A DNA stretch of 64,000 bases. Source: Lentzea californiensis (GTDB lineage Bacteria > Actinomycetota > Actinomycetes > Mycobacteriales > Pseudonocardiaceae). This document shows positions 24,980 through 32,862 of this stretch, one piece after another. Each line of letters starts with the position of its first letter. Positions within the stretch are counted from its first letter, which is position 1. The translations under genes and the position numbers were made by a program. The notes beneath the pieces were generated by a model. That model saw only the letters and a program-made list of their open reading frames with translations. It did not search any database and was not told the DNA's origin. Location: contig NZ_JANBBE010000002.1 of NCBI RefSeq assembly GCF_024648825.1, forward strand, positions 62,001-126,000. Direction: 5' to 3'.

Positions 24980-26079
24980 ACACGCAAGCGCTCGGTGTCG
25001 AGTACTACCTGACCGGGATGCGTGCCGCCCTCGACGACCTGCCGCCCAACGAGGTCGCCGAGATCATGGAGGACGTCGAGGCGCACATCGCCGAACTGTC
25101 GTCCGAGCTCGGTGAGAACGAGAGCCTGGAGCAGCGGCTCGGGCCGCCCGAGCAGTACGCGCAGGAGCTCCGGCAGGCCGCCGGGTACCCGCCGCGGACC
25201 GAGCGGTTGCCGGTCACGACCAAGAAGCAGCTGCTGACCCGGCCACGGGCCGCGGTCTGGGGGTTGGTGGGAGCCACCGGCGTCACGTTGCTCGCGGGGG
25301 CGGCGGCGTTGCGGGAGCCAGGAATCCTGCTCCTGCCCGCGGTGATCCTCGTGCTGAGCCTGGCGCTCGTGAACGACCGGGGGCCCGCGCAGCAGGAGAT
25401 CATGAACCTGCCGGAGACGATCAGGCTCAAGAAGTGGCTGACGCCGGAACCGGGGACGCCGGCCGAGCGGGCGATCACCTATCTCAGGTCGTTGCAGCCC
25501 GCCTGGTGGCTGGTGCGGGCGGGGTTGCTCGGTCTTGGTGCCGTGCTGCTCGCCGGTCGCGACATCCTCGGGTTCCTCGCGATCGCCGCCGTCGCCGTGG
25601 TGTCGGTGTTCGCCGGGCCGCGCGCCAAGGTCGACCGGCGCTGGCTGTGGTTCAGCCTGCCCGCCTCGGCGCTGGCGGTGGGTCTGTTGTTCCAGGTGAT
25701 CGACGTGACGGCTGGGCAGCTCGGGTACAACCCGTCGCGCTCTTCGTACTCGGGGCCCGTCGCGGAGACGTACGAGAACATCTACGTGTACGACGAGAAC
25801 GGCAAGCTGCTCTCGAACGTGACGCTGTACGACCAGGACGGTCAGCCGATCAACGCGCGGCAGGGCTACACCAGCTGCTACGACTCCGACAACGGTCCTG
25901 AGCCTGTCATTCCCGCTAACCGCTATCCGCGGCCGAAGGTCGCCTACCAAAACGGTCGCTGTTACACAGTGGAACCGACCGTGACCGCTCCGTCAGCAAC
26001 GTCGAGTGCGGAACCGCCGAGTTCCGCGAGCGCGACTCCGAGCTCGGTGCCACCTACTTCTGTGTCACCCAGCAAGTAA
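24976..26079 (+). CDS. membrane protein with N-terminal HAAS (DUF1700-like) domain
   Basis: The 367-residue protein starts with a helical HAAS/DUF1700 domain (YLTGMRAALDDLPPNEVAEIMEDVEAH), typical of PadR-linked sensors, then has about four or five hydrophobic segments (roughly 90-135, 180-215 and 230-255). It ends with an extracytoplasmic domain and a Ser/Thr/Pro-rich tail. The external part has two Cys residues (TSCYDSD, GRCYTVE). The signal sensed is unknown. Translation is coupled to the PadR gene by ATGA. A strong terminator follows. Confidence 0.82.
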   Translation: MNTQALGVEYYLTGMRAALDDLPPNEVAEIMEDVEAHIAELSSELGENESLEQRLGPPEQYAQELRQAAGYPPRTERLPVTTKKQLLTRPRAAVWGLVGATGVTLLAGAAALREPGILLLPAVILVLSLALVNDRGPAQQEIMNLPETIRLKKWLTPEPGTPAERAITYLRSLQPAWWLVRAGLLGLGAVLLAGRDILGFLAIAAVAVVSVFAGPRAKVDRRWLWFSLPASALAVGLLFQVIDVTAGQLGYNPSRSSYSGPVAETYENIYVYDENGKLLSNVTLYDQDGQPINARQGYTSCYDSDNGPEPVIPANRYPRPKVAYQNGRCYTVEPTVTAPSATSSAEPPSSASATPSSVPPTSVSPSK

Positions 26080-26081
26080 TC

Positions 26082-26117
26082 GTAGGAGCGGGACCCGTCG
26101 GGGGGTCCCGCTCCTAC
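26082..26117. terminator. bidirectional terminator between HAAS protein and MarR genes
   Basis: A perfect 15-bp stem, GTAGGAGCGGGACCC (26082-26096) with GGGTCCCGCTCCTAC (26103-26117), has a 6-base loop. The MarR stop codon lies inside the right arm. Confidence 0.9.
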
Positions 26118-26554
26118 TTGTTCTGCTGTGGGTCGGCCAGGTGACGCAAAATCGGCATGGCCGAGCGCAGGTGTTCTCTGTCTTCTGGCGAAAGTTCGGA
26201 CATTCTTTCACTCAATAGTTCGGCTTCGCCGTGAGCGAGCGACAGGATCGTCTCGCGGCCGACTTCGGTGAGCACGACTATCGTCGCTCTGCCGTCGGCG
26301 GCGTCGGGCTCTCTTCGGACGAGGCCAGTGGACTCCAAGCTGGTCACGACGGTTGTAGCGGTCGGCTGAGAACACAGCGCGCGCACGGCGATCTCGCCGA
26401 TCCGCATCGGGCCGTGGGCGCTCAGTTCTGACAGCACCAATAACTGGGTGGGTTGCAAACGACGGGCCGGTGCGGCCTGTCGAAGACTTCGCACCAGCCG
26501 GTGCACGGCCACCACGAGTTGAAGTGCCTCGTGGTTGGTGACGGTGGTGGGCAT
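26114..26554 (-). CDS. MarR family transcriptional regulator
   Basis: The 146-residue protein has the MarR winged helix: LQPTQLLVLSELSAHGPMRIGEIA, ALCSQPTATTVVTSLESTGLV (recognition helix) and the wing RREPDAADGRATIVVLTEVG with the conserved Asp and Arg. A cysteine in the recognition region (ALCSQ) could sense oxidants, but this is a guess. GGAG lies five bases before the ATG. It diverges from kdpD, and a perfect palindrome 23 bases upstream is a likely binding site. Confidence 0.92.
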   Translation of the reverse strand: MPTTVTNHEALQLVVAVHRLVRSLRQAAPARRLQPTQLLVLSELSAHGPMRIGEIAVRALCSQPTATTVVTSLESTGLVRREPDAADGRATIVVLTEVGRETILSLAHGEAELLSERMSELSPEDREHLRSAMPILRHLADPQQNK

Positions 26555-26883
26555 CGTTTCTCCGCGCGCATGTGATTGTCCGAATTCGGACACGAACCAT
26601 GGCACTTTCCCTCATTCACGCTCCGCGCGCTATCCGCCAACTGCCGATAACCCATTCGGCCGTTGTGGTGACGCGAGGTGTCACGGCGCGCGTCCGACAC
26701 ACTTAAATGTGCTGGTAAACGGCGTAAAAAGCGCAGTGAAGCTCACTCGAACGGGCGCCGGGCTGAAGCATGATTCAGCGAGACAGATCTGCGGTCAGAA
26801 CTGTGGGAAGGCGCACTCGTGTAGCCGTGTGGCGCAGCGCGTACCCCCGAACGGCCCACCTCCGTCCAGGGCAGACTGGTCCG
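26555..26883. other. 329-base divergent control region between MarR and kdpD
   Basis: It contains the palindrome described separately and is clearly richer in A+T than its surroundings around 26695-26740 (CACTTAAATGTG, TAAACGGCGTAAAAAGCG), which suits promoters for both genes. No coding frame is convincing; an extended frame for kdpD (from 26770) lacks homology. I cannot name a -35/-10 pair with confidence. Confidence 0.55.
26577..26592. promoter_or_regulatory. perfect palindrome, probable MarR operator
   Basis: TGTCCGAATTCGGACA is a perfect 16-bp palindrome, 23 bases before the MarR start codon. Its size and symmetry fit the operators of MarR dimers, which often repress their own gene. It lies within the region that would hold the MarR promoter. 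Confidence 0.65.
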
Positions 26884-29373
26884 GTGAGTCCGAAAACCAG
26901 ACGTGGCGAGCTCCGCATCCACCTCGGCGCCGCTCCCGGTGTCGGCAAGACGTTCGCCATGCTCGGGGAGGCGCACCGCCGGCGGGAACGCGGCACGGAC
27001 GTGGTCGTCGGATTCGTCGAGACCCACGGCCGTGCGAAGACCGCTGACCTGGCAGAACGCCTGGAAATCGTCGCGCGCAGGCGTTCCGCCCATCGCGGCG
27101 TCGAGCTCACCGAGATGGACGTCGACGCCGTGCTCGCCCGTGCGCCGCAGGTCGCCGTCGTCGACGAACTGGCGCACACGAACGCACCGGGATCCCGTAA
27201 TGCCAAACGGTGGCAGGACGTCGAGGAACTCCTCGAAGCCGGGATTGATGTGCTGTCCACGGTCAACATTCAGCACCTGGAATCTCTGAACGACGTCGTG
27301 CACCGCATAACGGGCGTACCGCAGAAGGAAACGGTGCCGGACGAGGTCGTGCGCAAAGCGAACCAGATCCAGCTCGTCGACCTCACACCGGAAGCTCTGC
27401 GCCGCAGGCTCGCGCACGGCGACGTCTACGCGGCGAACAAGATCGACGCCGCGCTCGGCAACTACTTCCGCGTCGGAAACCTCACCGCGTTGCGCGAACT
27501 CGCGTTGCTCTGGGTCGCCGATCAGGTCGACGTCGCGTTGCTGCGCTACCGGACCGAACAGCAGATCACCGACACGTGGGAGACGCGCGAACGTGTCGTC
27601 GTCGCCATCACCGGTGGCGCGGAAAGCGAGACGCTCATCCGTCGCGCGCGTCGCATCGCCACGCGCGCGGGTGGCGACCTTCTCGTCGTGCACGTGCTGC
27701 GCGGCGACGGCCTCGCAGGCGCTGACCCGCACTCACTGCAGAAGTACCGCAAGCTCACCGAGGACGTCGGTGCCACGTTCCACACCGTGGTCGGAGATGA
27801 CGTGCCGACGGCGTTGCTGGAGTTCTCACGCGGCGTCAACGCCACACAGCTCGTGGTCGGCACCTCACGCCGTTCGCGGTTCGCGCGCGTGTTCTCGGCG
27901 GGTATCGGCTCCACGGTCGTGCAGGAGTCCGGTGCGATCGACGTCCACATGGTCACGCATCCGGCGACGGCCAGCGGCTGGCGCGCCCGGTTCGCCGGCA
28001 GCCCGTTGAGGCCGAGCCGGCTCGCGTGGGGCTGGGTCCTCGCGGTGGCCGGTCCCGCGCTGGTCACGGCGGCCGGGGCGTCGTTGCGCGGCGGTCTGAA
28101 CTTCTCCACGAACGTCATCGGCTACCTGCTGGTCACGCTGGTCGTGGCGATCGTCGGCGGACTCGGCCCCGCGATCGCCGCCGCGCTGATCAACGCGTTG
28201 CTGCTGAACTTCTTCTTCACCGAGCCCTTTTACACGTTCACCATCGACGCGCAGCAGAACGTGCTCACCTTCTTCGCGATGATCATCGTGGGCGTCTCCA
28301 CGGCGTTGGTGGTGGACCACGCCGCGCGCCGTGCGACCCAGGCGGCGCGCGCTCGCACCGAGGCCACGCTCCTCGCGTCGTACGCGCGCACCGTGCTGAC
28401 GAACCCGCAGCCACTCGCACGGCTGTTGGAGAAGGTGAAGGAAAACTTCGGTCTCACGTCCGTCGCGCTGTTGGAACGTGTCGACGGCTCGTGGGAGCGC
28501 GTCGCGTGCGTTGGTATCGGCCCGTGCGACGAGCCCGACGACGCGGACGTCGACATCGCCGTGACCCCGGACGTGCACCTCGCGCTGCGCGGCCGTTCGC
28601 TGCCCGCGTCAGACCGCCGGGTCCTCGAAGCGGCCGCGGGCCAGGCGTTGCTCGCGCTGAGGCAGCAGCGGATGGCCGAGCAGACCCTCGACGCCCAACG
28701 CCAGGCTTCTCGCACCGAACTACGCACCGCACTCCTGAGTGCTGTCGGCCACGACCTCCGCACGCCGCTGACCTCGATCAAGGCGTCCGTCGGCTCGTTG
28801 CGCGACCCGGAGCTGACGCTGTCGGACGCCGACACCGCCGAGCTGCTGGAGGCGGTCGAGGAGTCGGCGGACCGCCTGACCGGCCTCGTCGACAACCTGC
28901 TCGACTCCTCGCGCCTTGCCACCGGCGCCGTGGAGCCGCAGTTCCGCGCCGTCGGCTACTACGAGGCCGTCGCACGAGCACTGGCCGGCCAGGCCGGCGA
29001 CGTCGAGGTCGACGTCCCGGAGTCGCTGCCACTCGTGCGCGCCGACGTGGGCCTGCTCGAGCGGGTGATCGCGAACGTCGTCGGCAACGCCGTGCGTTAC
29101 GCCGGTGCCGTGGCGTTGCGCGCCTCGGCTCACGGCTCGGAGGTGGAGCTGCGCGTCGTCGACCACGGCCGCGGCCTGCCCAGCGGCACCGCCGGCCAGG
29201 TCTTCGCCCCGTTCCAGCGCCTCGGCGACCGCACGCCGGGTGGCGTTGGTCTCGGTCTGAGCGTGGCGAAGGGCTTCACCGAGGCCATGGGAGGCACGAT
29301 CACCATGGAGGACACACCCGGTGGCGGCCTCACCGTGGTGATCTCACTCCCCGCCGAGGAGAGGGTCGCGTGA
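26884..29373 (+). CDS. kdpD: sensor histidine kinase KdpD
   Basis: KdpD senses low potassium or osmotic stress and phosphorylates KdpE. The 829-residue protein has the KdpD ATPase domain (GAAPGVGKT at 15-23, VDELAHTNAPGSRNAKRWQD), a universal-stress-like domain (about 235-360), four close membrane helices (DUF4118, about 375-490), a GAF-like region, the phospho-acceptor His623 in SAVGHDLRTPLTS and a HATPase domain (NVVGNAVRYA, GVGLGLSVAKG). The GTG start gives the usual short N terminus before GELRIHLGA. kdpE follows with a GTGA overlap. No kdpFABC genes are in the window. Confidence 0.94.
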   Translation: MSPKTRRGELRIHLGAAPGVGKTFAMLGEAHRRRERGTDVVVGFVETHGRAKTADLAERLEIVARRRSAHRGVELTEMDVDAVLARAPQVAVVDELAHTNAPGSRNAKRWQDVEELLEAGIDVLSTVNIQHLESLNDVVHRITGVPQKETVPDEVVRKANQIQLVDLTPEALRRRLAHGDVYAANKIDAALGNYFRVGNLTALRELALLWVADQVDVALLRYRTEQQITDTWETRERVVVAITGGAESETLIRRARRIATRAGGDLLVVHVLRGDGLAGADPHSLQKYRKLTEDVGATFHTVVGDDVPTALLEFSRGVNATQLVVGTSRRSRFARVFSAGIGSTVVQESGAIDVHMVTHPATASGWRARFAGSPLRPSRLAWGWVLAVAGPALVTAAGASLRGGLNFSTNVIGYLLVTLVVAIVGGLGPAIAAALINALLLNFFFTEPFYTFTIDAQQNVLTFFAMIIVGVSTALVVDHAARRATQAARARTEATLLASYARTVLTNPQPLARLLEKVKENFGLTSVALLERVDGSWERVACVGIGPCDEPDDADVDIAVTPDVHLALRGRSLPASDRRVLEAAAGQALLALRQQRMAEQTLDAQRQASRTELRTALLSAVGHDLRTPLTSIKASVGSLRDPELTLSDADTAELLEAVEESADRLTGLVDNLLDSSRLATGAVEPQFRAVGYYEAVARALAGQAGDVEVDVPESLPLVRADVGLLERVIANVVGNAVRYAGAVALRASAHGSEVELRVVDHGRGLPSGTAGQVFAPFQRLGDRTPGGVGLGLSVAKGFTEAMGGTITMEDTPGGGLTVVISLPAEERVA

Positions 29374-30050
29374 CGAAAGTACTGGTGGTCGACGACGAGC
29401 CGCAGATCGTGCGCGCCCTGCGGATCAACCTCTCGGCCAGGGGCTACGAGGTCCTCACCGCCTCCGACGGCGCCACGGCACTCCGGCTGGCGGCGGACGG
29501 CAAACCGGACGTGGTGGTCCTGGACCTAGGACTGCCCGACATGGACGGCACCGACGTCATCGCAGGCCTGCGCGGCTGGACCACCCTGCCGATCATCGTC
29601 CTGTCCGCCCGCACCGACTCGGCCGACAAGGTCGACGCCTTGGACGCCGGCGCCGACGACTACGTGACGAAACCGTTCGGCATGGACGAACTCCTAGCCC
29701 GGCTGCGCGCTGCCGTCCGCCGTTCGGCCACGACCGGCCCCGAGGACGAACCGATCGTGCAGACCGCCTCGTTCACCGTCGACCTGGCGGCGAAGCGCGT
29801 GCTCAAGAACGGTGCTGAGGTGCACCTCACGCCCACCGAGTGGGGACTGCTGGAAGTGCTGGCGCGCAACGCGGGCAAGCTCGTCGCGCAGAAACAGCTG
29901 CTGCGGGACGTGTGGGGGCCCGCGTACGAGAAGGAGACGCATTACCTGCGGGTGTACCTGGCGCAGTTGCGGCGCAAGCTGGAGCCGGAGCCCGCCCGGC
30001 CGCGGCACCTGCTGACCGAGCCGGGCATGGGCTACCGGTTCGAGCTGTGA
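29370..30050 (+). CDS. kdpE: response regulator KdpE
   Basis: KdpE is an OmpR/PhoB-type regulator. The 226-residue protein has a receiver domain (VLVVDDEPQIVRALR, phospho-acceptor Asp52 in VVLDLGLPDMDG, Lys in DDYVTKPFG) and a winged-helix DNA-binding domain with LTPTEWGLLEVLARNAGKLV and ETHYLRVYLAQLRRKLE. Translation is coupled to kdpD by GTGA. The usual target, the kdpFABC promoter, is not present here. Confidence 0.95.
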   Translation: MTKVLVVDDEPQIVRALRINLSARGYEVLTASDGATALRLAADGKPDVVVLDLGLPDMDGTDVIAGLRGWTTLPIIVLSARTDSADKVDALDAGADDYVTKPFGMDELLARLRAAVRRSATTGPEDEPIVQTASFTVDLAAKRVLKNGAEVHLTPTEWGLLEVLARNAGKLVAQKQLLRDVWGPAYEKETHYLRVYLAQLRRKLEPEPARPRHLLTEPGMGYRFEL

Positions 30051-30119
30051 CGGGACCCGCGCTGTGGTCCGGATGACCTGACCGCGCTGCTGATCTTGCG
30101 TCCGCAGAACCGTGCCGGA

Positions 30120-30617
30120 CTACGGCTGCGGGTCCGGCGTGCCGGTGCTCGACGACGGGGACGACGGCGGCGCGGTGGGCGACTCCGAAGAAGAAGGAGT
30201 CGACGTGGGCGGCTCCGTCTCCGAAGGCGGCGTGCTCTGCGTCTCGGTCTGCGTCGGCTGGGCCGGGGTGGTGGTCAGCTGTGGCTGGTCGGGCGTGCCC
30301 GGCTTCGGCTGGTCCTGCGGGCGGGCGGCCTGCTTGCGGTCCGGTGCGGACGCCGGCTTCGGTGCGCCGGAGGACACGGTGACCACGACGGTGCTGGTGC
30401 TGCCGTCCGGTGCGACGCTGGTGATGGTCTGCACGACGTCGGCCGACGTGCGTTCCGGGACCGCCTCGCGGCCGGATGCGGCCAGCATGGAGGCCACGGT
30501 GGCGAACAGCGTCGCCACGACCACGCCGCCCGCAGCCAGCATGACTGCCGTGCCCACGCGCTTCTTCGGCTGGGCGGGCTCGGTCGGTGACTGCGGATGA
30601 TCTTCCTCGAACACCAC
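30120..30617 (-). CDS. single-pass membrane protein with Pro/Thr/Ser-rich external tail
   Basis: The 165-residue protein has a short cytoplasmic segment (EEDHPQSPTEPAQPKKRVG), one membrane helix (VMLAAGGVVVATLFATVASM) and an external tail containing QTITSVAPDGSTSTVVVTV and then a low-complexity run of Pro, Thr, Ser, Gln and Glu. The GTG start is chosen because GAGGAGCGA lies directly upstream. It is a paralogue of the next gene, sharing the helix and the PDG-Thr motif. The function is unknown; such tails are often glycosylated or span the wall. Confidence 0.65.
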   Translation of the reverse strand: MVFEEDHPQSPTEPAQPKKRVGTAVMLAAGGVVVATLFATVASMLAASGREAVPERTSADVVQTITSVAPDGSTSTVVVTVSSGAPKPASAPDRKQAARPQDQPKPGTPDQPQLTTTPAQPTQTETQSTPPSETEPPTSTPSSSESPTAPPSSPSSSTGTPDPQP

Positions 30618-30742
30618 TCGCTCCTCGGGGGAAACCCGGTCGGATGGACTTGTGTTCGAGTTATCGGCGGAAACGCACCAAAGCCTCAGCGGAGCCACAC
30701 CTTCGTGTAGCTCTGCGTTACAAGGCGGTGACTGGCGTAACC

Positions 30743-31213
30743 CTAAGGGGTCGTCGTCGTTGTGACCGGGTCCGTCGTCGTCGTGGTGACGACGGCCGTC
30801 GTGGTCGTGGTCGTCGCCTTGGTGGTGGTCGTGGTGTTCGACGTGATCACCGGCGGCGGGTCGTCGGTCGTGACCGTCGTCGTGGTGCCGTCCGGCCGCG
30901 TGATGGTCGTCACGCGCGTCTGCTTCTTCGTCGTCGTGGTGGTCGCCGAAGTGGCCGTGGTCTCGGCTGTCGTCGTCGTCTGCTCCGCGGTCGAGGACGG
31001 TGCGGACGTCGGCACGATGCTCAGGGCGTCGCGCACGGCCTCCTTGCGCGGCGGCTGGGTCGCCGGGGACTCGTTCGCGGTGTTCGAGCCCGCGGCGAGG
31101 GAGGCGACGGCGGCGAAGACGGTCGCCAGCACGACGCCTGAGGCGGCTAGGACGATTTGCGGTGCACCTCGGAAGAAGCGCGAGCGCGAGTCCGGTTCCG
31201 GGCTCTCGTACAC
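30743..31213 (-). CDS. single-pass membrane protein with Thr-rich external tail
   Basis: The 156-residue protein begins YESPEPDSRSRFFRGAPQ, then a membrane helix (IVLAASGVVLATVFAAVASL). The external tail includes VTTITRPDGTTTTVTT and long runs of Thr. The GTG start has AGGGGAAA upstream. Helix and PDG motif match those of the preceding gene, so the two are tandem paralogues. It lies 23 bases after the CAP-domain gene on the same strand and is probably co-transcribed with it. The Thr-rich repeats make the translated product hard to align; coding is supported by the conserved layout. Confidence 0.62.
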   Translation of the reverse strand: MYESPEPDSRSRFFRGAPQIVLAASGVVLATVFAAVASLAAGSNTANESPATQPPRKEAVRDALSIVPTSAPSSTAEQTTTTAETTATSATTTTTKKQTRVTTITRPDGTTTTVTTDDPPPVITSNTTTTTKATTTTTTAVVTTTTTDPVTTTTTP

Positions 31214-31236
31214 GAAGTTTCCCCTGCTCGAAACGG

Positions 31237-31968
31237 TCAGCGGCCGAAGTTCTGGGTCCAGTAGTTGCCGCGGGTGTCCAGGCCCACGCCCATCGTGGTG
31301 AAGCTGCAGTTCTCGATGTTCTCGCGGTGGCCGGTGGACTTCATCCAGCCGTCGACGACGGCGGCGGCGTTGGGGTAGCCCATCGCGATGTTCTCGCCGC
31401 CCGGCTTCGGGTAACCGGCCTCGCGCATGCGGACGTCGAACGTCCTGCCGTCCTGCGAGGTGTGCGAGAAGTACTTCTTGGTCGCCATGTCCGTGCTGTG
31501 GGCCTGCGCGGCGGTCGTGATGCGGTCGTCGATCACGAGGGCCTTACACCCTGCCGCGGAGCGGGCGTCGTTCACGAGCGCGAGCACGGCCTGCTCCGGC
31601 GTCTGACCGGTGGGCGGCTGCGTCTGGGCGGGCGGCTTCGGCGCCTCGGGGGGTGGCGTCGTGGTGGACGGGGCCGCCGGCGTCGAAGGCGCGGAAGAAG
31701 GCGTCTCGGTCGTCGTCGAGGTGGCGGGCACCGAGGAGGACGTCTGAGGTGCGGACGTGCCGGCATCGGTGTCGCCGCCGTCGGACGGCTGTCTGCCGCC
31801 GTTCGGTGCGGCGGCGTTGCCCGTTCCGAACTGGTTCGCCGGGTCGGTGCTCTCCTGCTGCGCGGCATTGGTGAAACCGATGCCGAGAGGGGAGGTACCG
31901 GAGAGGGCGAGGCCGCCGATCCCGGTTGCACCGATCAGCAGGCCGAGTAAGAGGCTGCGGGCACTCAC
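31237..31968 (-). CDS. secreted CAP (SCP/PR1) domain protein
   Basis: The 243-residue protein begins with a hydrophobic export or anchor segment (SARSLLLGLLIGATGIGGLAL), then a Ser/Thr/Pro-rich linker to about residue 120, and ends with a CAP domain. The domain shows the conserved tetrad: AQAHSTDMA, GENIAMGY and GHRENIENCSF, with the WTQNFG end. Two cysteines (GCKAL, ENCSF) may form a disulfide. CAP proteins of this bacterial type are extracellular and of unclear function. The GTG was chosen because TACGGT stands eight bases upstream; a GTG at 31986 is an alternative. Confidence 0.85.
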   Translation of the reverse strand: MSARSLLLGLLIGATGIGGLALSGTSPLGIGFTNAAQQESTDPANQFGTGNAAAPNGGRQPSDGGDTDAGTSAPQTSSSVPATSTTTETPSSAPSTPAAPSTTTPPPEAPKPPAQTQPPTGQTPEQAVLALVNDARSAAGCKALVIDDRITTAAQAHSTDMATKKYFSHTSQDGRTFDVRMREAGYPKPGGENIAMGYPNAAAVVDGWMKSTGHRENIENCSFTTMGVGLDTRGNYWTQNFGR

Positions 31969-32055
31969 GGGTCGGGACCGTACCACTAATGGGTGACAAC
32001 CCCAGAGTGCGTCTTCAGTCACCTGGCGTGACTACGCAACCATTCGGAGGTGGAC

Positions 32056-32322
32056 GTGCGACTGAACGCGTGGGTGCGTGGCCGGGTTCAGGGCGTTGGT
32101 TTTCGCTGGTGGACGCGTGCCAGGGCGCTAGAACTAGGCCTGGTCGGGAGTGCTTCGAACAGGCCGGACGGCCGGGTCGAGGTCGTTGCCGAGGGATCGC
32201 GGGAGAAGTGTGAACAACTGCTGAAAGCTCTCCGTTCGGGTGAAACTCCCGGACACGTCGAATCTGTCGGTGAGCAGTGGTCTGATGCCAGGGGCGACCT
32301 GACCGGGTTCGTCGAGCGCTGA
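32056..32322 (+). CDS. acyP: acylphosphatase
   Basis: AcyP hydrolyses carboxyl-phosphate anhydrides such as acetyl or carbamoyl phosphate. The 88-residue protein carries the signature [14 protein letters not shown] (catalytic Arg) and the second element [20 protein letters not shown] (catalytic Asn). GGAGG (32046-32050) lies five bases before the GTG selected here; a GTG at 32050 would overlap it. Its TGA stop forms the first three bases of the -35 element of the sigma factor promoter. The acyP-smc order is conserved in mycobacteria. Confidence 0.95.
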   Translation: MRLNAWVRGRVQGVGFRWWTRARALELGLVGSASNRPDGRVEVVAEGSREKCEQLLKALRSGETPGHVESVGEQWSDARGDLTGFVER

Positions 32323-32347
32323 ACCGTTCTCCGAGAGCCGGCGTAGT
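32320..32347 (+). promoter_or_regulatory. ECF-type promoter of the sigma factor gene
   Basis: TGAACC (32320-32325), a 16-base spacer and CGTAGT (32342-32347) match the SigL-class ECF consensus (TGAACC-N16-18-CGT) as I know it. Transcription would start about five bases before the GTG. This suggests that the sigma factor drives its own operon. Confidence 0.75.
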
Positions 32348-32355
32348 AGGGAATC

Positions 32356-32862
32356 GTGGACTCCTCAGAAGACGTCCTCATCCAGCTGTACGACCGCTGG
32401 GGGGGCCCGCTGCTGCACTACGTGCTGCGGCTGGTCGACGGCGACTACCAGCAGGCAGAGGACGTCGTGCAGGAGACGCTGCTCCGCGCGTGGCGCAACC
32501 ACGAGGACCTGAAACCGGACGACGCGGCACCGTGGCTCTACACGGTCGCCAAGAACCTGGTGATCTCCGGTTACCGCCGCCGCAACGCACGCGCGACCGA
32601 GGTGCCGCTCGAACCGGTGGACCTCCCGCCGGTCAGCGACCAGGTCGAACACGTGCTGCAGACGTGGCAGATCGCGTCGGCGCTGAGAGCGCTCACGCCT
32701 GAGCACCGGACGGTCGTCATCGAGTTGTACTACCGCCGCCGCACCGTCGCGGAGGCCGCCAAGACGCTCGGCATCCCGCCGGGCACGGTCAAGTCGCGCT
32801 GTTTCTACGCACTGCGGGCGCTGCGCGACGCACTGGAGGAAAGAGGGGTGACCGAGGCGTGA
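32356..32862 (+). CDS. ECF sigma factor, SigL-like
   Basis: The 168-residue protein has sigma region 2 (LIQLYDRWGGPLLHYVLRL, DVVQETLLRAWRNH, WLYTVAKNLVIS) and region 4 (LTPEHRTVVIELYYRRRTVAEAA, GIPPGTVKSRCFYALRAL). Sequence and the zinc anti-sigma gene behind it resemble the SigL-RslA pair of M. tuberculosis, which responds to oxidative or envelope stress. The GTG start is close to the promoter, so the transcript has almost no leader. Overlap with the anti-sigma gene is GTGA. Confidence 0.9.
   Translation: MDSSEDVLIQLYDRWGGPLLHYVLRLVDGDYQQAEDVVQETLLRAWRNHEDLKPDDAAPWLYTVAKNLVISGYRRRNARATEVPLEPVDLPPVSDQVEHVLQTWQIASALRALTPEHRTVVIELYYRRRTVAEAAKTLGIPPGTVKSRCFYALRALRDALEERGVTEA

Noticed and set aside
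30743-31213. Dismissing the Thr-rich frame as a repeat artefact
   Set aside because: Kept as a gene because it has a ribosome site, a membrane helix and a PDG motif shared with the neighbouring paralogue.
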